Shown here in pieces: positions 1 through 8,599 of a stretch of DNA of 36,926 bases. How positions within the stretch are numbered: position 1 is the first letter of the stretch; each line of letters opens with the position of its first letter. The notes below the pieces were generated by a model. That model worked only from the letters and a program-made list of their open reading frames with translations, had not been told where the DNA came from and searched no databases. Where the stretch lies: NCBI GenBank assembly GCA_021323175.1, contig JAJTCK010000018.1:1-36926 (forward strand). Reading direction: 5' to 3'. A program made the position numbers and the translations under genes. The DNA comes from Solirubrobacterales bacterium. Lineage in GTDB: Bacteria; Actinomycetota; Thermoleophilia; Solirubrobacterales; 70-9.

Positions 1-148
1 TGAGCGCGACGGTCAACTCCACAAGACGGGCGGGGGTGCCGTTCCATCCCGGCAGGAGCCGGCCTCGCAGGCGGATGGAGGCGAGCGCCAGCGGCGCCGC
101 AACGGCCGCGAGGGCGATGACGCCGGTCAGGTAGCCGCCGAAGCTCAC
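1..148 (-). CDS. N-terminal part of a third tandem GT-C-like membrane protein (cut by window edge)
   Basis: The minus strand opens with a GTG at 146-148 and stays open to the window edge, giving 49 residues. The product begins SFGGYLTG and runs into a hydrophobic first membrane segment, followed by RLRGRLLPGWNGTPARL. This closely matches the starts of the next two genes (SFGSYLAG..., and MSLSQYLFG... with RALLVPAWNGALARL). It is therefore the third member of a tandem paralogous family, lying 14 bases after the stop of the middle copy and probably in one operon with it. The function is inferred only from the paralogs (GT-C-like membrane glycosyltransferase). The gene is partial only because the window ends; nothing in the visible part looks broken. 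Confidence 0.75.
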   Translation of the reverse strand, partial: MSFGGYLTGVIALAAVAAPLALASIRLRGRLLPGWNGTPARLVELTVAL

Positions 149-162
149 TGTTCAGGCGGCCG

Positions 163-2415
163 CTACTGCGGGCCGCCCTCGGGCGTCTCGGCCGGACCGG
201 GGGCCGGCTCGAGGTCCGTCGTGCCCGGCGACGGGATCCCCGACAGCGGCGTTATGTCCGAGCAGACAGCCTCGTCGAGATCCCCGTCGAGCTCGAAGAC
301 GAAGATGTCCTCGCTGTCCACCGCGACCGACCCGCCGCCCGCCTTGGTCCACAGGGCCTCCACCGGCGAGACGTCCTGGGCCCGCTGATCCGGCCCGACC
401 ACCGCGTAGTCATAGCCGCCGTCGTTCAGCGCCCCCAGCCACTCTTCGCAGGCATCGCGATTCGCGACGTCCTCGGGGTCCAGGGCGATCGGCGTGTAGG
501 ACCCGTTCTCGCCGTGCCGCGCGACGTACTGGACCCGGTTCGACAGGTCGTCGCCGTAGAAGACGTACTGCTTGAAGCCCGGTCGGCCGCCCACGACGGC
601 GATGCGGGCGTCGCTCGGGTCCTCCTCGTTGAACCAGGCCAGGGCGTCGCGCACGCCCTGGGGGAAGTCCCGGGGAGCCGACTCCGCCCTGTAGCGGTCG
701 TCGCTGAAGTCGTCGCTCCGCACCCAGCCGATGCCGATCACGACGCACAGAGCCAGCGCCGCGCCGGCTGCCATCGCCGGACGGGGGATCCCAACCCGGG
801 GGGCCAGCGCGAGCAGCACCGGCACGCCGATCACGAAGATGGCCAGCAGGATCCCGCCGATGACGTAGTCGCGCTCCCACACGCTCTCGCCACCGCTGAA
901 AAGGCCCACCAGGAGCATCAGGCCCAGGCCGGCGAGCGCGAACGGCTGGATGCGCTCGCGCGAGATCCATAGGTCCACCGCGAGCAACACGGCGCCCAGG
1001 GCCAGCGCCGGCGACGCGTAGCGAAGGTTCACCTCGAAGGCGCTGGGGGATCCGAGCGGCCCGGCCGCGGTCAGCGGAGTGAACAGGTAGGCGATGCCGC
1101 TGAGCAGCGCGACGACGCCCAGCATGCGGATCAGGCTCGTGCGCCCGCGCAGGATCGCCAGGACGAACCCGCCGGCCACCGCGGCCAGGACGACGGGCCA
1201 CAGCACGCCGAAGCTGTCGTTCAGCCCCGGTATGAACGAGTCACGGATCACGTCGAGGTCGGTCACGTAGTCGGAGACCGTGTGCGGCTCCCGGATGTCG
1301 ATGTCGAGCTGCTCGGGACCGGGCAGCGGCCCGCGGTCGGCCCACGGCAGCGGGTTCCCGGACTCGACGAGGTTCCTCGCGAACCAGAAGCCGCCCGTGA
1401 CCAGCGAGGCCGCGACCCAGATGGCGGCCGTCCGCACGCGGTCTCCGGAGCGCGCGACCGCGATCACACCGAGCGTCAGCAGCCCGAAGGGAGCGAGCAG
1501 GTTGAGCTTGGTGCCGAGCGCCAGGCCGGCGGCCAGCGCCGCGACGATCAGCGCGCCACGGGGGAAGAGCGGGCGGAGCGGTGGACCGCCGGAGTGAAGC
1601 GTGCGCACCGAGTCGGCGGCGGCCCTGGACTGCGCGTCGCCGTTTACGAGGATCGCCGCGGCCGCGAGCAGGAAGAACAAGCCCGCCGTGTCGTTCTTTG
1701 CGTCCCCCGGCTGGTAGAGCAGCAGCATCTCGGCGTCCAGGATCACCGCGAGCGCCAGCACCGCCACCGCCCCCGCGGCATAGGGCCGGCCGAAGCACCA
1801 GGCCGCCAGCAGGCAGAGCGCCATCCAGCCGATGTTGAGAAGGGGCGAAAGGAAGTCGCTGTCCAGGAACAGGATCCCCGCCGAGTGCAGGAGCTCTGAG
1901 TTCTGCGGGTAGAACCAGACGGTCAGGCGCAAAACCTCGGTCATGTGCAGGGCTCCCACCTGCGCGTCCTGGACGAAGCGCGCCGCGAACGGGGCGTTGT
2001 GCCACGTCGTGTTCGGCAGGTACATGCCGATGTCCAGGCCGATCTGAGTCGGCATGGCCCAGTGGAACGAAGCCAGCAGGGCGGCCGCGGTCGCGACCCC
2101 GAGCGCGATCTGCGTGACCGGAGGCGAAGGGAGCGCGATGCCCTGGGCGTCGCGGCGGCTCAAAGCGACACCTGTCCCGACGCCCGCGAGCAGGCACGCG
2201 GCGAGCACCCAGCCTGGCCGATAAAGGCCGACGACCCCGACCAGCTCGAGGATCACAACGAGCAGCGACACTCCCAGCACGACCTCGGCCAGCCGGGCAG
2301 GAGCGCCGGACCAGCCGGGCAGCAACCTGGCCCGGAGCCTGACGGCCGCGAAGCCGAGCGCGGCGACGATCGCGATCAGGGCGAGCGCTCCCGCGAGGTA
2401 GGAGCCGAAGCTCAA
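163..2415 (-). CDS. Polytopic membrane protein, predicted GT-C-type glycosyltransferase (middle paralog)
   Basis: The product is about 750 residues, with ten or more hydrophobic segments over the first ~580 residues and a soluble C-terminal region of ~170 residues. After the second membrane segment is a loop reading LDIGMY...TTWHNAPFAARF, then FYPQNSELL. This resembles the D...YHLP...YP..NELL loop of bacterial GT-C glycosyltransferases that use lipid-linked sugars. I chose the TTG at 2413-2415, which overlaps the upstream stop (TTGA), because the residues after it (SFGSYLAG) match the starts of both neighbouring paralogs. An ATG 30 bases upstream (2445) would add MPLSGRRADD. The C-terminal part contains FYGDDLSNRVQYV, repeated almost exactly in the next gene upstream. 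The likely role is transfer of a sugar to an envelope glycan or lipid. Substrate is unknown, and other polytopic envelope functions remain possible. Confidence 0.7.
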   Translation of the reverse strand: MSFGSYLAGALALIAIVAALGFAAVRLRARLLPGWSGAPARLAEVVLGVSLLVVILELVGVVGLYRPGWVLAACLLAGVGTGVALSRRDAQGIALPSPPVTQIALGVATAAALLASFHWAMPTQIGLDIGMYLPNTTWHNAPFAARFVQDAQVGALHMTEVLRLTVWFYPQNSELLHSAGILFLDSDFLSPLLNIGWMALCLLAAWCFGRPYAAGAVAVLALAVILDAEMLLLYQPGDAKNDTAGLFFLLAAAAILVNGDAQSRAAADSVRTLHSGGPPLRPLFPRGALIVAALAAGLALGTKLNLLAPFGLLTLGVIAVARSGDRVRTAAIWVAASLVTGGFWFARNLVESGNPLPWADRGPLPGPEQLDIDIREPHTVSDYVTDLDVIRDSFIPGLNDSFGVLWPVVLAAVAGGFVLAILRGRTSLIRMLGVVALLSGIAYLFTPLTAAGPLGSPSAFEVNLRYASPALALGAVLLAVDLWISRERIQPFALAGLGLMLLVGLFSGGESVWERDYVIGGILLAIFVIGVPVLLALAPRVGIPRPAMAAGAALALCVVIGIGWVRSDDFSDDRYRAESAPRDFPQGVRDALAWFNEEDPSDARIAVVGGRPGFKQYVFYGDDLSNRVQYVARHGENGSYTPIALDPEDVANRDACEEWLGALNDGGYDYAVVGPDQRAQDVSPVEALWTKAGGGSVAVDSEDIFVFELDGDLDEAVCSDITPLSGIPSPGTTDLEPAPGPAETPEGGPQ

Positions 2416-4727
2416 GTCGTCTGCTCTCCGCCCAGATAGCGGCACGTGCCTGGGTCGAGGGCCCGGTCCACGCGGAAGATCCGAGCCGGGCCGGAGCGGA
2501 TTACCTCCGTAACCCCGGCGTCGGCGCTGATCCAGAGGCTCTCGGGCGGCTCGTCCTCCTCGTCGCGGATCCGCGGGGTGACGACCACGTAGTCGTAGTC
2601 CCCATCGTTGATGACACGGCGCAGGTCGTCACAGCGGTCGATCTGGCGATAGGTGCCCCTGCGGAGCTCACGTCCCAGATACTGGACGTGGTTCGAGAGA
2701 TCGTCGCCGTAGAAGAAGTACTGGCCGAACGCGGAGGCCCTGCCGACGACGCCGATCCGGGTGTCCTCGGTTTCCTTCGCGAAGATCTGCATCGGAGTCC
2801 ACTCGGGTGTCGAGCGGAACCCGCTGCCGAGCTGGGGGGCGACGTCGGCGCGGTAGCGGTCCTGCAGGTAGTGGTCCTGCTGGGAGCGGCCCAGGACCAG
2901 CAGCAGGGCGAAGGCGATCACCGCCGCCCCGGCGAGCAGGGACCTGCGCATCCCGGCGCGAGCCGCGGCGACGAGCCCCGCCGGGATCCCGACGACGAGC
3001 AGCGCCAGGAGCACGGACTGCCAGAAGTGCCCGAAGCGCCAGCTCGTCGACATCTCGATCGGAAAGCCGTTGAAGTCCACCCTGAACGTGCCCTGGACGA
3101 TGAGCAGCGCGAACAGGCCGATCATCGCCCACGGCCACGGCCTGCGGCGCAGCCTGGGGATCAGCGGCGTGATCGTCAGGCCGATCACCAGCGCCGGGGC
3201 GATGTAGCGCAGGTTGGCGTCGAAGCCGGTGGGCTGGCCCACCCCGCCGGAAGCGGTCAGCGGTGTGAACACGTACGCCAGGCCCGCCAGCAGTCCGGTG
3301 ATCGCCAGCACCCTGAGCAGCGAGCTGCGGGCCCACAGCAGGCCGAGCGCGAGGCCGACGAACGCCGCACCCAGGACCACGAGCCACAACGGTCCCAGGC
3401 GGTCCTCGAGGACCGGGAAGAAGTATGAGTTCCAGACCGTCGGGTCGTTGTAGTACTCGGACAGGCTGTGGGGCTCGCGGGGGTAGAAGCCGGGCTGATC
3501 GGGCCCCGGCAGACTGAAACCGCCGATGGAGTCGACCTGGGGGAACGGGTTCAGCGAGTGCCAGAGGTTTCGCAGATACCAGAAGCCTCCGGTCAGCAGC
3601 ATCGCCCCGAGCCAGATGGACATAGCGCGGATCCAGTGGCGTCGGCCGGCGAGCACCGCCAGGCCGATCGTGAGGACGCCCAGCGCCGGTAGGAGTGTGA
3701 TCTTGGTCCCGACCCCGAGGCCGGCGGCGAGTCCGGCGAGGAACAGCGCTCCCCCACCAACTCCGGCGAGCACGCGGGGATCGCCCGCGACCGGCACTTC
3801 GGTCACGACCCCCTCTTGGGGGTGCTCCTGGTCGGCGTCCGGGTCGAAGCCGGGCTCGCCGTCGGCCGCCCTGGGGATGGGCGGATCCGCCGCGGTCCCG
3901 CCGGCCGCTCCCGCGATCCTGGGCGCCGCGCGGGCCGTGGCGGCGCCGTTGACCAGGAACGCCAGGACCGCGAGCAGGAGGAACAGGCCCATGATGTCGT
4001 TGGGTGCGTTGCCCGCCTGGGAGCCCACGACCATCTCGGAGTCGAGGACGACAGCCGCGCCCATCAGGGTGACCGCTCCGACCGCATAGGGGCGGCCAAT
4101 GCACCAGGCGGCGAGCAGGGACAGAGCCAGCCAGCCCAGGTTGATCATCGGCGAGGCGAAGTCGTTGTCCAGCGCGACCATCGGGATCGCGTGGAGCAGC
4201 TCGGAGTTCTGCGGGTAGTACCAGGCGGTCAGCTTGAGCGGGTCGGTGAAGTGGAGGGGCCCCACCTCGCCCGTCTGCGCGAACCGGCCGGAGAAGGACA
4301 TGTGGTACCAGGTGGTGTCCTGGTAGTACATGCCGACGTCCAGGGACTCCTGCGTCGGCACGGCCCAGTGCGCGACCACCAGGGCCGATGCGGCGATCGC
4401 GACGGCGAGCATCCACCGGCTCGCCCGAACCGCCGGGAACTCGCCGGGCCCCTTCGGCTGGTGGCGCGGGTTCGCCCAGATCGCCGCACCGATCCCGACG
4501 CCGACGCACGCGACCAGCAGTGGGATCTCCTCCAGCAGACGCAGCAGGCCGAGCAGCTCGGCCACCACGATCAGTGCCGACAGGCCCAGCACGATCTCGG
4601 CGAGCCGCGCGAGCGCGCCGTTCCAGGCAGGCACGAGCAGGGCTCGGACGTGGTAGGCGCCAAGACCGAGGGCGACGACGATCACCGCCAGCTCAGCAGC
4701 GCCGAAGAGGTACTGGCTCAGGCTCAT
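2412..4727 (-). CDS. Polytopic membrane protein, predicted GT-C-type glycosyltransferase (first paralog)
   Basis: The product is about 771 residues and paralogous along its whole length to the gene downstream. The N-terminus is MSLSQYLFG, followed by a membrane segment, the loop LDVGMY...TTWYHMSFSGRF, YYPQNSELL, and several hydrophobic helices. The soluble C-terminus includes YFFYGDDLSNHVQYLGREL. I used the ATG at 4725-4727 because the peptide from there matches the paralogs. An in-frame ATG at 4817 would add 30 Arg/Ser-rich residues with no counterpart. A loop near residues 265-310 is rich in Ala, Gly, Pro and acidic residues and is absent from the middle copy. This copy keeps the YH pair in its first extracytoplasmic loop, where the middle copy has HN. 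It heads a run of three tandem genes; its stop overlaps the next start by 4 bases. The GT-C assignment is family-level inference. Confidence 0.72.
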   Translation of the reverse strand: MSLSQYLFGAAELAVIVVALGLGAYHVRALLVPAWNGALARLAEIVLGLSALIVVAELLGLLRLLEEIPLLVACVGVGIGAAIWANPRHQPKGPGEFPAVRASRWMLAVAIAASALVVAHWAVPTQESLDVGMYYQDTTWYHMSFSGRFAQTGEVGPLHFTDPLKLTAWYYPQNSELLHAIPMVALDNDFASPMINLGWLALSLLAAWCIGRPYAVGAVTLMGAAVVLDSEMVVGSQAGNAPNDIMGLFLLLAVLAFLVNGAATARAAPRIAGAAGGTAADPPIPRAADGEPGFDPDADQEHPQEGVVTEVPVAGDPRVLAGVGGGALFLAGLAAGLGVGTKITLLPALGVLTIGLAVLAGRRHWIRAMSIWLGAMLLTGGFWYLRNLWHSLNPFPQVDSIGGFSLPGPDQPGFYPREPHSLSEYYNDPTVWNSYFFPVLEDRLGPLWLVVLGAAFVGLALGLLWARSSLLRVLAITGLLAGLAYVFTPLTASGGVGQPTGFDANLRYIAPALVIGLTITPLIPRLRRRPWPWAMIGLFALLIVQGTFRVDFNGFPIEMSTSWRFGHFWQSVLLALLVVGIPAGLVAAARAGMRRSLLAGAAVIAFALLLVLGRSQQDHYLQDRYRADVAPQLGSGFRSTPEWTPMQIFAKETEDTRIGVVGRASAFGQYFFYGDDLSNHVQYLGRELRRGTYRQIDRCDDLRRVINDGDYDYVVVTPRIRDEEDEPPESLWISADAGVTEVIRSGPARIFRVDRALDPGTCRYLGGEQTT

Positions 4728-4884
4728 CGGCTCATTTCGAAAACGGGCGGCCCCGCGCCGAGACGGTCTCCCGGCGGAAAGCCCCTCGCATGACAAACGC
4801 GCGGACAAAGCGCCCACGCGCGCCGGGGATCATAGCCGTGCCGATCAAGGCGGGGCATAGCCAAAACGGCCGCTGAGCCGGCGT

Positions 4885-5229
4885 TTAGGGGTCCAGCTCT
4901 ATGACGTATGCCTGCTCGCCAGGCTTGACCATGCCCAGCTTTCGCGCCTCGCGCTCGAGGGTGTAGGGCTCCTTGGCGCGATCGACCGCCTGCTCGAGCT
5001 TGTCGTTCTCGGTCCTCAGCTCCTGCAGGCGCTCCTCGCCGACCTTGGAGTCGCGCCAGGAGTCGATCAGGCTGACCACGGGGTTCAGATACGAGACGGC
5101 CACCCCGAAGAGCACCAGGACCAGCGCGATGCGGCCGACCCGGTCCCAGCGAACGCGGCTGGGGCCGACGCGTCGGCCGACGTGTCTGCGCGGCGCAACC
5201 CGCCTGCCTGCGTACGCACGGCTGCTCAC
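4885..5229 (-). CDS. Septum formation initiator protein, DivIC/FtsB family
   Basis: This 114-residue protein has a basic cytoplasmic N-terminus (residues 1-30, rich in Arg), one membrane helix (about 32-48, IALVLVLFGVAVSYL) and then an extracytoplasmic coiled coil (about 55-88, EERLQELRTENDKLEQAVDRA). It ends in the conserved segment EREARKLGMVKPGEQAYVI. This is the standard layout of FtsB/DivIC proteins, which join FtsL and FtsQ in the divisome and activate septal peptidoglycan synthesis. Its place just downstream of enolase on the same strand (39 bases) is the usual actinobacterial arrangement. The start is a GTG. The 157 bases after it, up to the first GT-C gene, contain nothing I can assign. 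Confidence 0.88.
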   Translation of the reverse strand: MSSRAYAGRRVAPRRHVGRRVGPSRVRWDRVGRIALVLVLFGVAVSYLNPVVSLIDSWRDSKVGEERLQELRTENDKLEQAVDRAKEPYTLEREARKLGMVKPGEQAYVIELDP

Positions 5230-5268
5230 GCCTCGGGATTCGCCGCCGAAGCGGCGATGCCTTCCCCG

Positions 5269-6609
<1,341 letters not shown>

Positions 6610-6622
6610 TCACAGCGAACGC

Positions 6623-7258
6623 TCACGGCGCGTCCAGGCGGTTCACGGCCGCTCTCAGCGCCAGCTCCGGATCGACGCCCAGCCGGCGCGACTCCCTGAC
6701 GACGTCCAGCAGCAGCTCGCCGACGCGCTCCTCGGCGGCGTCGCGCTCCGCCGCCTCGGCGCCCGGCCCGCCCGGCCGCTCGCCGGTGGCGGAACCCGCC
6801 GGGTCGGCGCGCCGCAGCACCTTGCGCGCATGCAGCAGCGACGGCAGGGTGTCCGGAAGCCGCCGGTGCGGATCCTGCTCTCCCTCCACGTCCCGCTTGA
6901 TCTGCTCCCACTGGGCGAGGACCTCGCCGGCGCTCTCGAGCTCCCTGTGGCCGTAGACATGGGGGTGGCGGCGGACCAGCTTCGCGGCGCATGACTCAGC
7001 CACCGCACCCAGGTCCCCCTTCCCACGCTCTTCGAGCAGCAGCGACAGGAACATGACCTGGAAGAGCACGTCCCCCAGCTCGTCCACCATCGCCTCGGTG
7101 TCGTCCCGCCGCGCCGCGTCGGCCAGCTCATAGCTCTCCTCGACCGTGTGGGGGACGATCGAGCGGGCGTCCTGCTCGCGGTCCCAGGGGCACTCGCGCC
7201 GTAGGAGGCGGGTGATCTCGTCCAGGCGAGCGAGCGACTCCAGGGCGCTGTCGCTCAC
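6623..7258 (-). CDS. mazG: Nucleoside triphosphate pyrophosphohydrolase, MazG family
   Basis: MazG hydrolyses (d)NTPs to monophosphates and pyrophosphate and is linked to nucleotide-pool cleaning. The 211-residue product carries the Mg-binding pattern EExxE...ExxD: E40, E41 and E44 in HTVEESYELAD, then E60 and D63 in DELGDVLFQ. CPWDREQ precedes it and RRHPHVYG follows, both typical. I chose the GTG at 7256-7258 (VSDSALESLARL), 10 bases after the stop of the upstream gene. The longer frame to 7333 would overlap that gene and add only Pro/Ala-rich sequence. The protein is shorter than E. coli MazG (two full domains): the first domain is complete and the C-terminal one reduced. The neighbourhood (mfd, parvulin-like gene, mazG, eno) is conserved in Actinobacteria. 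Confidence 0.92.
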   Translation of the reverse strand: MSDSALESLARLDEITRLLRRECPWDREQDARSIVPHTVEESYELADAARRDDTEAMVDELGDVLFQVMFLSLLLEERGKGDLGAVAESCAAKLVRRHPHVYGHRELESAGEVLAQWEQIKRDVEGEQDPHRRLPDTLPSLLHARKVLRRADPAGSATGERPGGPGAEAAERDAAEERVGELLLDVVRESRRLGVDPELALRAAVNRLDAP

Positions 7259-7268
7259 GGGCCCAGGG

Positions 7269-8573
7269 CTAGCCGCCCGGGGGGGCGCCGGGGGTGACCG
7301 GCACGGCGCCGCCGGCGGCTCCCGGGACGCCACCGGGGACGCCGCCCGGGATCCCAGCCGGCACCTCCTGGTCGGCTCCGGCCGGGTGTGGGCGCTGGGG
7401 CGACCCGCTGGCCGCGATGAAGGGAAGGATCGATCCGGGGGCCGCCGGGTTGCGCGGCAGCACCGGTGGCGGGCAGCCCGTCTCCTCGATCTGCTGCCGC
7501 TGCTGGTCCTCAGGCAGCGAGGGATCGGGGCACGGCTCGACCTCTCCGGCGAAGTTGTCGCAGCGCTCGTTCACGAAGTCGTCGGCGCAGACCGTGAGCT
7601 CAACCCAGCGGTCGCGGTAGTCGCTCAGGAATGCGCTGAAGCCCTCCTGCTGCAGCTGGCTGGCGAGCTGCTCCTGGATCTGCGGGCGGGCCTCATCGAG
7701 CGGCGTGGTCGTCTCCTCGGTCACCGAGTCGACCTGGAAGACGTAGGTGCCGCTGTCGGTCTCGATCGGCCCGACGACCTCGCCCTCGGCGGCATCGAAG
7801 ATCTGAGCGTCGACGGCCTCAGGGAACACGCCTTGTGTGATCGACTCGCGAACTCCGCCGTTCTCCTTGGAACTGGCGTCAGAGGAGAACTCGGCGGCGA
7901 CCTGCTTCCAGTTCTCGGGCGAGTTGTCCTGCTCGAGCTGATCGGCTGCCTCCTGCGCCTTCTCGGGGTCCTGGTTCAGGACCAGCCGGAGATCGCGCTG
8001 CTCGGGCTGAGAGAACTGCTCCTCGTTGGCCTCGTAGAACGTCTCCGCGTCGGCGTCCGACACCTCGGCCGCCTCCGAGGTCACCTCTTCCTGGATCTTC
8101 GTGCTGATCACCTGCAGGCGGACCCGCTCGTCGACGTCCTCCTGTTCGAAGCACGACTGCCTCAGGAAGTCCTGGTACTCCTTCTCGGACTTGAAGTTCT
8201 GGTTCTTGGTCTGCTCGAACTCCTCCTGGACCTCGCGATCCGAGACCGACACGCCGCGCTCCTCGGCCTCGCCCAGAATCCATTCCTGATCGAGGACGTC
8301 GTTGAGCGCCTCGTCGCGCAGCGTCTCGTATTGCGGGTCGTCCTCGGCCGGGGGCTGGCAGTTGCTCCCCGCGCCCTGACGGGCGGCAGCCTGCGCGAGC
8401 GCGCGGTCGAAGTCCTCCTGGCTGATCTCCTGGCCGTCGACGACGGCGACGGAGTCGCCCGAGGGGTCGTCCTTGCCGAAGCCGCTGGTTGCGGCCACCA
8501 GGACGACCATCAGCACCAGGACTCCCCCGAGCACGGCAGCGACCGTCCGCTTGTTCCCGCTCCACCTGCTCAC
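7269..8573 (-). CDS. Membrane-anchored SurA/PrsA-like parvulin-type chaperone with degenerate PPIase domain
   Basis: The 434-residue product has an uncleaved-looking N-terminal membrane segment (about 11-29), so it is probably tethered outside the membrane. A SurA-like helical N-domain follows (about 40-190, starting VAVVDGQEISQEDFDRAL), then a parvulin-type domain (about 200-310: FSSDASSKENGG, FDAAEGEVVGPIETDSGTYVFQV). The tail is long and rich in Pro and Gly (from about 345). Parvulins isomerise peptidyl-proline bonds and assist folding of exported proteins. Here the usual RHIL signature reads LRLV, and the GYH near the domain end reads GTY, so both conserved histidines are missing. It may act as a holdase rather than an isomerase. 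The start is GTG. It sits between mfd and mazG with a 26-base gap from mfd. Confidence 0.82.
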   Translation of the reverse strand: MSRWSGNKRTVAAVLGGVLVLMVVLVAATSGFGKDDPSGDSVAVVDGQEISQEDFDRALAQAAARQGAGSNCQPPAEDDPQYETLRDEALNDVLDQEWILGEAEERGVSVSDREVQEEFEQTKNQNFKSEKEYQDFLRQSCFEQEDVDERVRLQVISTKIQEEVTSEAAEVSDADAETFYEANEEQFSQPEQRDLRLVLNQDPEKAQEAADQLEQDNSPENWKQVAAEFSSDASSKENGGVRESITQGVFPEAVDAQIFDAAEGEVVGPIETDSGTYVFQVDSVTEETTTPLDEARPQIQEQLASQLQQEGFSAFLSDYRDRWVELTVCADDFVNERCDNFAGEVEPCPDPSLPEDQQRQQIEETGCPPPVLPRNPAAPGSILPFIAASGSPQRPHPAGADQEVPAGIPGGVPGGVPGAAGGAVPVTPGAPPGG

Positions 8574-8599
8574 AGGGGCGGCAGCATAGCCGCCTCTCG

